In this document: positions 17,266 to 24,677 of the stretch, in pieces
How positions within the stretch are numbered: the first letter of the stretch is position 1
How the letters are laid out: each line of letters starts with the position of its first letter
Source: Streptomyces deccanensis
GTDB lineage: Bacteria > Actinomycetota > Actinomycetes > Streptomycetales > Streptomycetaceae
NCBI RefSeq assembly: GCF_022385335.1
Contig: NZ_CP092431.1
Coordinates: 5,456,001-5,520,000 of the forward strand
Length of the DNA: 64,000 nucleotides
Reading direction: 5' to 3'
Translations under genes and position numbers: made by a program
The notes under the pieces: model-generated
Database searches by the model: none
Seen by the model: the letters and a program-made list of their open reading frames with translations, nothing else
What the model was told of the DNA's origin: nothing

Positions 17266-18393
17266 TCACGGGGTGAGTCCGGCCTTGTCGCACGCGGGCC
17301 GGAGCTTCGGGGTGCATATCTGGTCGATGGTGTACATACCGTCCTTGACCACAGTCTCCTCGATGTTGTCGACCGTCACCGCGACCGAGGGGAGGAGGAC
17401 GGCAGGGATGTTCTCGTCGGTGGGGCTGTCGACGGTGCCGGTGGCGATGTCGTCGACCGTCTCGCCGCGCCCCAGCGCGACGGCCATCTCGGCGGCGGCG
17501 TCGGCCGCCGGTTCGAACGGCTTGTAGATGGTCATGTGCTGGCTGCCCTGCACGATGCGCTGGATGGCCGCGAGGTCGGCGTCCTGGCCGGTGACCGGCG
17601 GCAGCGGCCGCACCGCGCTGGCGTTGAGGGCGGAGATCACGGCGCCCGCGAGGCTGTCGTTGGCGGCCAGGACGCCGTCGATGTTCTCGCCGCCGAGGGC
17701 GGAGATGGCGCCGCTCATGTTGACGTAGCCGTTCTCCGGCCGCCAGCCGACGGTGTCGTACGACTTGCCGATCTTCACCTCGCCCTCCAGGACGGCGAGC
17801 GCCCCGCGCTTGTACCAGCCGGCGTTGGGGTCGGTGGTGGCGCCGTTCATCATGACGATCTGGCCGCCGTCGGCCTTGTCACCCATGGCCTTCAGCAGTT
17901 CCTCGGCCTGGAGCCTGCCGACGGTGTCGCCGTCGAAGGTGACGTAGCCGGAGATGGGGCCCTGGGCGAGCCGGTCGTAGGCGACGACGGGGATGTCGGC
18001 CCGGTCGGCGGCCTCGACCGACGAGCGCAGCGCCTTGGGGTCGACGGCGGCGACGATCAGGACGTCGACGCCCCTGGTGATCATGGCGTCGAGCTGTTGC
18101 CGCTGGACGGCCGGCTCGGCGGTGGCGGCGACGGTCGCGGCCGGGCAGCCGGGGCACAGCTCCTTCAGCCGCTTCTCGATCAGGGGTCTGTCGAACTGTC
18201 CGAAGCGGGAGGCTCCGCCGCCCGGCAGCAGCACGCCGACGGTGAGGTCGTCCCCTCCACCGCCGCCCCCGCTGTCCCCGCCCCCGCCACACGCCCCGGT
18301 CAGGACCAGACCGGCGGCGACCAGGAACGCCGCACCCGCCCGCCCGAGGGACCTACGCTTCACGACCGCTGTACGGCCGACGCCGAGACCCAT
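17266..18393 (-). CDS. sugar-binding lipoprotein (XylF type)
   Basis: 375 residues. Lipoprotein signal with lipobox LVLTGAC, then a Gly-rich spacer and a periplasmic-binding fold with DVLIVAAVDPKALRSSVEAAD, IPVVAYDRLAQ and VLAANDSLAGAV, as in D-xylose/ribose-binding proteins. It is anchored outside the membrane and delivers sugar to the downstream ATPase/permease. ATG 18393 has AAGGAA five bases upstream. The 84 bases between it and the ATPase carry short GGGGCTCACGGGG repeats. Confidence 0.9.
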   Translation of the reverse strand: MGLGVGRTAVVKRRSLGRAGAAFLVAAGLVLTGACGGGGDSGGGGGGDDLTVGVLLPGGGASRFGQFDRPLIEKRLKELCPGCPAATVAATAEPAVQRQQLDAMITRGVDVLIVAAVDPKALRSSVEAADRADIPVVAYDRLAQGPISGYVTFDGDTVGRLQAEELLKAMGDKADGGQIVMMNGATTDPNAGWYKRGALAVLEGEVKIGKSYDTVGWRPENGYVNMSGAISALGGENIDGVLAANDSLAGAVISALNASAVRPLPPVTGQDADLAAIQRIVQGSQHMTIYKPFEPAADAAAEMAVALGRGETVDDIATGTVDSPTDENIPAVLLPSVAVTVDNIEETVVKDGMYTIDQICTPKLRPACDKAGLTP

Positions 18394-18529
18394 GTCGGTT
18401 CCTTAGGGAATATGCCCACTCTTGCCCTGCTATGGACGCCTTCCTCCAGCGTAGCCAAGCCCACGGAACGGCTGCCTCCGCGCTGTCGGCGTCCGTGTCC
18501 CGCAGGGTCGAAGGGTCGTTGGGGCCAGC

Positions 18530-18778
18530 ATGAAGAAGATCATGACGCTGGCCCTGCTGCCCGCCGCCGCCCTCGCCCTCGCCTCTCCCGCCCACGCGGA
18601 CGCCACCGCCGACAACGACAGCAACTTCGGCCCCGGAGTCAACGCCGCCAACAACTGGAACTTCAGCGCCGCCGCCGTCTGCTTCCAGGAACTCGCCGTC
18701 GTGCCGGTGGGCGGGTCGTGGACCGGCGACACCGTCAACCACTGCGCGAACGGGAACGTGCTGAACCACGCCCGCTGA
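18530..18778 (+). CDS. small secreted protein, two cysteines
   Basis: 82 residues: signal peptide (about 1-23, ending SPAHA) then a mature part of about 59 residues with SNFGPGVNAANNWNFSAAAVCFQELAVVPV-type content and CANGNVLNH near the end. The two cysteines are likely disulphide-bonded outside the cell. Similar small secreted proteins recur in Streptomyces but I cannot name a family. The length and Asn-rich content resemble hydrophobic-sheath proteins (chaplin/rodlin) only loosely. Confidence 0.65.
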   Translation: MKKIMTLALLPAAALALASPAHADATADNDSNFGPGVNAANNWNFSAAAVCFQELAVVPVGGSWTGDTVNHCANGNVLNHAR

Positions 18779-18861
18779 CGGGACCCGGGTGAGGGGTGTG
18801 GTGCCGAGTCGGCGGCCGGGATTCGCGCTCGGCCGCTGCGCGACGATCGATCGGTGCCCTC

Positions 18862-18885
18862 ATGTACACCTGATACATTTGTTAC
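18862..18885 (+). promoter_or_regulatory. putative leaderless promoter/operator of the toxin-antitoxin pair
   Basis: A TACATT hexamer at 18874-18879 lies at exactly the -10 spacing from the antitoxin ATG at 18886. No ribosome-binding site precedes that ATG, so the transcript may start at the initiation codon. TGTA and TACA half-sites flank the hexamer and could be the autorepression operator. Confidence 0.5.
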
Positions 18886-19167
18886 ATGAGTGAGCCGGTG
18901 ATCGAATCAATGGCCGAAGTCCGCAGTCACCTCGCCGACGTCATCGATCGCGCCCATCGGGAGGAAACCCCGACGATCATCACGCGGCGCGGCAAGCAGG
19001 AAGCCGTCGTGATCGACATCCAGGAGTACCAGCGCCTGCGTGAGATCGCCGAGAACGCCGAAGAGGCATGGCTCAACCAGCTGGCCGACGAAGCCGAATC
19101 CGAGGGTACGGAGGGGTCGGTCTCCTTGGAAGAGATGGCCGCCCTGCTGCGCACCCATCAGAGCTGA
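18886..19167 (+). CDS. Phd/YefM-family antitoxin
   Basis: 93 residues. The N-terminal DNA-binding part is SMAEVRSHLADVIDRAH, then PTIITRRGKQEAVVIDIQEYQRL, the classical Phd/YefM fold. The acidic C-terminus (EAESEGTEGSVSLEEM) would wrap the toxin. It neutralises the RelE-type protein encoded four bases downstream and should repress its own promoter. Confidence 0.92.
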   Translation: MSEPVIESMAEVRSHLADVIDRAHREETPTIITRRGKQEAVVIDIQEYQRLREIAENAEEAWLNQLADEAESEGTEGSVSLEEMAALLRTHQS

Positions 19168-19171
19168 CCTC

Positions 19172-19453
19172 ATGGGGTACGTCACGCGCTTCACGCCGCA
19201 TGCTCAGCGGGACATGCTGAAGGTTCCGCGCCCTGACGCGCTGCGCATTCTGTACCGCCTCGCCGAACTGCAGAAGGCGATGGACGCGGGAGGCACCGAG
19301 TCGTTCGACATCAAGGCACTCCAAGGGCACAGTGCCCGCTGGCGGCTCAGAGTCGGTGACTCCCGCGTCGTCTACACCGTTGAGGGCGGCCAGTTGATCG
19401 TGTGGGTCCTGGCCGTAGGCAACCGGCGCGATATCTACCGCCAAGTCCCGTAG
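19172..19453 (+). CDS. RelE/ParE-superfamily toxin
   Basis: 93 residues, start ATG four bases after the antitoxin stop. Features: VTRFTPHAQRDMLKVP, then DIKALQGHSARWRLRVGDSRVVYTVEG, and a basic end GNRRDIYRQ. RelE toxins cut mRNA in the ribosomal A site. The central arginines and C-terminal Tyr fit that group, although ParE-like gyrase inhibition cannot be excluded from sequence alone. Confidence 0.92.
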   Translation: MGYVTRFTPHAQRDMLKVPRPDALRILYRLAELQKAMDAGGTESFDIKALQGHSARWRLRVGDSRVVYTVEGGQLIVWVLAVGNRRDIYRQVP

Positions 19454-19546
19454 CTCCGGGGCGCGGCGAGCTTCGTACCGAGGTTGCGGTGCCCCCGTGC
19501 GGCGCTGAGCATGGGCCGGGGGGTCGTGACGGAGGGCGGTGCCTGG

Positions 19547-21115
19547 ATGAGTGCGAACCGTGCGTCCCGTACGTCGGACCGGGCGATTGCCTACGACGAT
19601 GATCGCCTGCCGCGCTGTCTGGTCACCGGGGCCACCGGGTACATCGGGGGGCGGCTCGTGCCGGAGTTGTTGGACGCCGGGTACGCCGTACGGTGTCTGG
19701 CTCGGTCGCCCGGGAAGCTGCGGGACCATCCGTGGGCCGGGCGGGCGGAGGTCGTGCGGGGGGACGTGACCGACGGGGAGTCCGTGGGGGCGGCCATGGA
19801 GGGCGTGGACGTCGCGTACTACCTCGTGCACGCGCTCGGCACCGGGCGGGGGTTCGAGGAGACCGACCGGCGGGCGGCCGAGGTCTTCGGGGAGCGGGCG
19901 CGGGCGGCGGGCGTACGGCGGATCGTGTACCTCGGTGGGCTGACCCCCGCCGGAGTCCCCGAGCACGAGCTCTCGCCGCATCTGCGGTCCCGCGCCGAGG
20001 TGGGCCGCGTGCTGCTGGCCTCGGGTGTGCCGACCGCCGTGCTCCGTGCCGCCGTGATCATCGGGTCGGGCTCGGCGTCGTTCGAGATGCTGCGCCATCT
20101 CACCGAGCGGCTGCCTGTGATGGTGACCCCGAGCTGGGTGCGCACCCGTATCCAGCCCATCGCCGTCCGGGACGTGCTCCGTCTCCTCGTGGGGTGCGCG
20201 CGGCTGCCGGACGACGTGAACCGGACCTTCGACATCGGCGGGCCGGACGTCGTCACGTACGAGCAGATGATGCGGCGGTACGCGGCCGTCGCGGAGCTGC
20301 CGAAGCGGGTGATCGTGCCCGTGCCGCCGCTGACCCCTCGGCTGTCCAGTCTGTGGGTCGGGCTGGTCACCCCGGTGCCGGGCGGTCTCGCGCGCCCGCT
20401 CGTCGAGTCGCTGAAGCACGAGGTGGTGTGCGGCGAGCGGGACATCGTCCGGTACGTGCCCGACCCGCCGGAGGGGCCGGTCGGCCTGGACCGGGCGATC
20501 GCGCTGGCCCTGCGGCGGGTGCGGGACGCGGACGTGGCGACCCGGTGGTCCTCGGCCGCGACGCCCCGCGCGCCCAGCGACCCGCTGCCGACCGACCCCG
20601 ACTGGGCGGGCGGCAGCCTGTACGAGGACCGCCGGGAGCGCCCGGTGGCGGCGTCGCCGCAGGCGCTGTGGCGGGTGGTGGAGGCGATCGGCGGCGAGAA
20701 CGGCTGGTACTCCTCGCCGCTGGCCTGGTCCCTGCGCGGCTGGGCGGACCGGCTGGTCGGCGGGGTCGGCCTGCGCCGGGGCCGCCGCGACGCGACCCGG
20801 CTGCGGATCGGCGACAGCCTCGACTTCTGGCGGGTCGAGGAGATCGAGCCCGGCCGGCTGCTCCGCCTCCGCGCGGAGATGCGGCTGCCGGGCCTGGCCT
20901 GGCTGGAGATGACCGTCGACCGGGACGAGGAGGGGCACACGGTCTACCGGCAACGCGCCCTGTTCCACCCGCACGGGCTCGCCGGGCACGCGTACTGGTG
21001 GGCCGTGGCTCCCTTTCACGCGGCGGTTTTCGGCGGGATGGCACGCAACATCGCGGCGGCGGCGGAGGCCGAAGCCCACACGGACACCGCCCCCGAACCG
21101 GCCCGCACGCACTGA
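19547..21115 (+). CDS. atypical SDR (NAD(P)-binding) with DUF2867-type C-terminal domain
   Basis: 522 residues. N-terminal extended/atypical SDR with CLVTGATGYIGGRLVPELL near residue 30 and RIVYLGGLTP; no typical YxxxK pair is obvious. The C-terminal third (from about residue 360) fits the DUF2867/SRPBCC-like region (SLYEDRRERPVAASPQALWRVVEAIGG). Related proteins are annotated as NAD-dependent epimerase-like or NmrA-like with unknown substrate. Start ATG 19547 was chosen over earlier in-frame starts because GGAGGGC precedes it, although spacing is long. It stands alone. Confidence 0.78.
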   Translation: MSANRASRTSDRAIAYDDDRLPRCLVTGATGYIGGRLVPELLDAGYAVRCLARSPGKLRDHPWAGRAEVVRGDVTDGESVGAAMEGVDVAYYLVHALGTGRGFEETDRRAAEVFGERARAAGVRRIVYLGGLTPAGVPEHELSPHLRSRAEVGRVLLASGVPTAVLRAAVIIGSGSASFEMLRHLTERLPVMVTPSWVRTRIQPIAVRDVLRLLVGCARLPDDVNRTFDIGGPDVVTYEQMMRRYAAVAELPKRVIVPVPPLTPRLSSLWVGLVTPVPGGLARPLVESLKHEVVCGERDIVRYVPDPPEGPVGLDRAIALALRRVRDADVATRWSSAATPRAPSDPLPTDPDWAGGSLYEDRRERPVAASPQALWRVVEAIGGENGWYSSPLAWSLRGWADRLVGGVGLRRGRRDATRLRIGDSLDFWRVEEIEPGRLLRLRAEMRLPGLAWLEMTVDRDEEGHTVYRQRALFHPHGLAGHAYWWAVAPFHAAVFGGMARNIAAAAEAEAHTDTAPEPARTH

Positions 21116-21336
21116 CGGACGGGTGGGTCGGTATCCCAGGCACCTATGTATCCGCAGGTCGGATGGGGTGGGATGGTTCCACCGTGCTTGATCGGCCGTC
21201 GGCTGTTGCCTCCGGTCGTCGTGACCGCTGATGCTTTTGGTGTCGCACCGACCGGGGCCGGGCCGACCAGCCGGCCTCGTCGGGGGATTCATGTCCAGGC
21301 ACCGTCCACGCACTCATCAATCACGGGGGAACACCC

Positions 21337-21975
21337 ATGTCCATGCGCATCCGAACCAGCGCTCTCACCGCACTCGCCGTCGCCGCCCTCGCGGCCGGCT
21401 CGGTTCTGGTGGCGCCGGCCGCCGGCGCCGCGTCGAAGGCCGCCGCGTCGAAGGCCGCCGCGCCGAAGTTCCTGTCGGCGTCGCAGCTGCCGCCGCACCC
21501 GTCGTCGTCCTGGACCGCCGGGCCGGTCAAGGAGGGGGTCCCGGCGTCGCTCGACCTCTGCTTCCACACGGAGAACGTGTCCGACTACGTCTACCGGCAC
21601 CGGGAGTTCCGGACCGACGTGGACACCAATGCCGTGCAGCTGACCGTCGTGGCGAGCACGCCCGCTCTGGCCAAGGGCCTGGCGAAGCACTACGACGACC
21701 TGTTCCGCACCTGCGCCGACCGTCTCGAGGCGGGCTCGCCCGACGTGGACGCTGAGGGCCGGGACTACGGGAAGCTGTCGGTCGAGGAGGGCGCCCGCGT
21801 CCGTGGCGTGAACGTCGAGACGTCCGGGGGCGCCAACGACGTCGCCCTGATGTCGGTCGGGCGCGACGGCAGGACCGTCACCGTCGTTCAGTGGCAGCAG
21901 CTGGGCGACTTCACCGGCGCACCCGTGGCCGCCTTCAAGAAGACCACGACCACGGCCGTCAACAAGCTGTACTGA
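21337..21975 (+). CDS. secreted protein, PknH-sensor-like
   Basis: 212 residues. Signal peptide (about 1-31, AAGAA) followed by an Ala/Lys spacer repeat (SKAAASKAAAPKF). The mature part has two cysteines (DLCFHTEN and FRTCADRL) in the positions seen in extracellular sensor-like domains of Streptomyces secreted proteins. It has no enzyme motif. ATG 21337 lies behind GGGGGA. A strong hairpin follows the stop. The family assignment is tentative. Confidence 0.6.
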   Translation: MSMRIRTSALTALAVAALAAGSVLVAPAAGAASKAAASKAAAPKFLSASQLPPHPSSSWTAGPVKEGVPASLDLCFHTENVSDYVYRHREFRTDVDTNAVQLTVVASTPALAKGLAKHYDDLFRTCADRLEAGSPDVDAEGRDYGKLSVEEGARVRGVNVETSGGANDVALMSVGRDGRTVTVVQWQQLGDFTGAPVAAFKKTTTTAVNKLY

Positions 21976-21986
21976 CCGACCGTCAT

Positions 21987-22016
21987 CACTGCCGGGCCCT
22001 TACGCGCCCGGCAGTG
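21987..22016. terminator. bidirectional terminator hairpin
   Basis: Perfect 11-base arms (21987-21997 and 22006-22016, CACTGCCGGGC and its complement) with an eight-base loop. It lies between convergent genes. The loop contains the TAA stop of the minus-strand gene. Confidence 0.82.
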
Positions 22017-22902
22017 ACGCCGCCAAGTGCTCCCACGCCCCGTGCACCCGTTCCCCCACGATGCCGAACTGGGTGAGGAGCGCGACGCAGTCGCCGTTCT
22101 CGTCGTCGAGTTCGAGGGACGAGGTGGGGCCGTGGGCGGCTGTGGAGCGGACCAGGTGGCAGGAGTGGACGGCGGGGAGGTCCAGCTCCAGGGAGCCGTT
22201 CGCCACCGCCGCGTACACGCGGCCGCCGGCCGTGCGGTCGGTGACGTGGACGGGGCCCGCGCAGGCCTGCATCGCCGACGGGGCGAAGACCGCCACCCCG
22301 ATGGGCAGGCCCACCGAGCAGACGTGGTCGAGGAGGGAGGGGAGGACAGCCGGGTCCACGTGGCGGTGCTCGCCGCCGTAGCGGGTGAGCGCCGCGCGCC
22401 GGGCGGAACCGCCGTCCGCCAGGATCGCGTCGAGCTGGGCGAGTTGGTCGCCGTTCTCCCAGGAGGGGGCCTCGGGGCGTTCCCGTACGTCGGCGGCCCC
22501 CGCCCCCGCCTCGACTGTGTCCGCCAGGCCCGCCAGCAGGCGGTCGCCCTCCGACAGGAGCCGGCCCTCGTGCACGGTCCGGCCGGACCGGTCGAGGAGG
22601 CGTACGGAGACCGCGTCCTCGGCGTCGCGGGTGAGCACGGCCGCGTCCACCCCGTCGGCGTCCAGGCGCAGCGCGATCGAGCCCGAGCCCGGGTGGACGG
22701 CGAAGGCCTCGCCGCGCAGGCTCGGTACCGCGTAGCTGCCCGCCTGGTCGAGGCGGGCGACCGGGCCGCCGGTGAGCGCCTGGACGTGGCGGAAGAGGGT
22801 CAGGCTGCGGGCCAGTTCCGGCATCCGGGGGTCGATCAGGCGTGCGGTGCCGGTGCGCCGGCCGCAGCACGCCTCGAAGCCGCAGCCGTGGTGGTCGGTC
22901 AT
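22000..22902 (-). CDS. HemS/ChuX-like heme-utilisation protein, third gene of the gltB-like operon
   Basis: 300 residues. The layout suggests two HemS-type repeats: the first with AVLTRDAEDAVSVRLLDRSG, the second with SAMQACAGPVHVTDRT and TSSLELDDENGDCVALLTQFG. These resemble the heme-trafficking/degradation fold of HemS/HmuS/ChuX. The N-terminus is unusual, with three cysteines in HGCGFEACCGRRTG, a possible metal or Fe-S site. Start ATG 22902 is two bases after the diflavin-reductase stop, so it is translationally coupled. Proteins of this fold bind heme or iron porphyrin, but which ligand applies here is not visible. Family call from residue patterns only. Confidence 0.55.
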   Translation of the reverse strand: MTDHHGCGFEACCGRRTGTARLIDPRMPELARSLTLFRHVQALTGGPVARLDQAGSYAVPSLRGEAFAVHPGSGSIALRLDADGVDAAVLTRDAEDAVSVRLLDRSGRTVHEGRLLSEGDRLLAGLADTVEAGAGAADVRERPEAPSWENGDQLAQLDAILADGGSARRAALTRYGGEHRHVDPAVLPSLLDHVCSVGLPIGVAVFAPSAMQACAGPVHVTDRTAGGRVYAAVANGSLELDLPAVHSCHLVRSTAAHGPTSSLELDDENGDCVALLTQFGIVGERVHGAWEHLAASLPGA

Positions 22903-22904
22903 GG

Positions 22905-24677
22905 TCAGTACACGTCCCGTACGTAGCGCTTCGCCCGGCGGAGCGCGGCCAGGTACTCCGCCGCGTCGTCGTCGCCACGGCCGCGCTGCTCGGCGATGAC
23001 GCCCAGCAGCGCCGCCTCGACGTCCTTCGCCATCCGGGAGGCGTCGCCGCAGACGTAGACGTGCGCGCCCTCCTCCAGCCACGCGTACAGCTCCCGCGAC
23101 CGCTCCCGCATCCGCGTCTGGACGTAGATCTTCTCGGCCTGGTCGCGGGAGAAGGCGAGGTCGAGTTCGGTGAGGACGCCGCGTCGGCGCAGCTCCGTCA
23201 GCTCGTCCTCGTACACGAAGTCCGTCTCGCGGTGCCGGTCGCCGAAGAACAGCCAGTTGCGGCCGGAGGCGCCCCGCGCGGCCCGCTCGTGCAGGAAGCC
23301 GCGGAAGGGGGCGATGCCCGTGCCGGGGCCGATCATGATCATGGGGGAGTCGTCGTCGGCCGGGACGCTGAAGGAGGCGTTCGGCTGGAGGTAGACGCCC
23401 ACCGTCGCGTCCGCGCCGATCCGGTCCGCCAGGTACGTCGACGCCACGCCCCCGTACGTCCGCTGCCCGGAGTCGTAGCGGACCGACGCGACCGTGAGGT
23501 GGACGCTGCCGGGGTGCGCCAGCGGGCTCGACGAGATCGAGTACTGCCGGGCCTGCAACGGCCGGAGGAGCGGCAGGAGTTCGGCCAGCGACGGTGCCTC
23601 GGGGCCGGCGTCGCGCAGCAGGTCCAGTACGTCCCGGCCCCAGAGCCAGGAGTCCAGGTCCGAGCGGTCGCCGTGGGCGACGACCGAGGCCAGCTCGCTC
23701 GTGGGGGCCCGTTCCACGAGGTCGGCGATCAGTTCCTTCGACGGCGTGCGGATCTCCCGCTCGGTGCGCAGGAGTTCGGCCGTCTCCGCGTCGCCGCCCG
23801 CGTGCAGATACGTCAGGAGGTCGCCCACCAGCGTCTCGTCGTTCAGCGGTACGACCGCCAGCGCGTCGCCCGCCTCGTAGGTGATGCCGCTGTCGCCGAG
23901 GTCGAACTCGTAGTGGCGGATCTCCTTCGCGCTGTGCGGGGAGGACAGGAGCCGGTTCGTGGTGAGCCGGGAGGGGTACGGGGTGCGCTTGTTCCACGGG
24001 GAGCGGGGGCGGGCGGGTGCCACCGACGCCTCCGACGCCTTCGACACGGGGGCGCCCGTGCCCGCGCCGCCTGTCGCGCCGGTCTCCGCGACCAGGCGCT
24101 CCAGTACCGCCGTCGTCCACTCGGCGGCCGGCTCCTCGAAGTCCACGTCGCAGTCGACGCGTTCGTGCAGCCGGGTCGCGCCCAGCTGTTCCAGCCGGGT
24201 GTCGATGAGCTTCGCGGCCTGGCAGAAGTCGTCGTAGCCACGGTCGCCGAGCCCGAGGACCGCGTAGCGCACGCCCTCCAGGCGCGGGGCGGTGTCGGAC
24301 TGCAGCGCCTCCCAGAACAGCCCGGCGTTGTCGGGCATCTCGCCCTCGCCGTACGTGGATGTCACCACGATGACGTGGGACATCGCGGCGAGGGCCTCCG
24401 GTGTGACGTCGTCCAGGGCCGCCGTCCGGCCGCCGAGGCCTCGCGCGCGGGCGCCCGCGACGACGTCCTCGGCGACCAGCTCGGCGTTGCCGGTCTGGGT
24501 GCCGATCAGGACGTCGATCGTCGCCGCCGGTGCGTCGGAGCCCGCGCCCTGCCGGCGTCCGGCGGCCGCGACACCGGCGAGGAACCCGGCGAGCCACGCC
24601 TCCTGCTGGGCGGAGAACGGCGCGTCGGCCGGGATGAGGGAGCCGGTCGGGGGGAGGGCCGGAGGCAGGAGGGTCAC
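22905..24677 (-). CDS. CysJ-like diflavin (FMN/FAD) NADPH reductase
   Basis: 590 residues. Flavodoxin domain from about residue 48 (DVLIGTQTGNAELVAEDV, VTSTYGEGEMPDNA). FAD-binding domain near 220-420 (RQYSISSSPLAH). NADPH domain (MIMIGPGTGIAPFRGFLHE, FFGDRHRETDFVYEDE) with a C-terminal aromatic residue (VRDVY). This is the architecture of sulfite reductase flavoprotein alpha and cytochrome P450 reductases. Start GTG 24677 overlaps the synthase stop by four bases (GTGA). The partner is therefore probably the glutamate-synthase-like protein and not a hemoprotein sulfite reductase, because no CysI is nearby. Confidence 0.85.
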   Translation of the reverse strand: MTLLPPALPPTGSLIPADAPFSAQQEAWLAGFLAGVAAAGRRQGAGSDAPAATIDVLIGTQTGNAELVAEDVVAGARARGLGGRTAALDDVTPEALAAMSHVIVVTSTYGEGEMPDNAGLFWEALQSDTAPRLEGVRYAVLGLGDRGYDDFCQAAKLIDTRLEQLGATRLHERVDCDVDFEEPAAEWTTAVLERLVAETGATGGAGTGAPVSKASEASVAPARPRSPWNKRTPYPSRLTTNRLLSSPHSAKEIRHYEFDLGDSGITYEAGDALAVVPLNDETLVGDLLTYLHAGGDAETAELLRTEREIRTPSKELIADLVERAPTSELASVVAHGDRSDLDSWLWGRDVLDLLRDAGPEAPSLAELLPLLRPLQARQYSISSSPLAHPGSVHLTVASVRYDSGQRTYGGVASTYLADRIGADATVGVYLQPNASFSVPADDDSPMIMIGPGTGIAPFRGFLHERAARGASGRNWLFFGDRHRETDFVYEDELTELRRRGVLTELDLAFSRDQAEKIYVQTRMRERSRELYAWLEEGAHVYVCGDASRMAKDVEAALLGVIAEQRGRGDDDAAEYLAALRRAKRYVRDVY

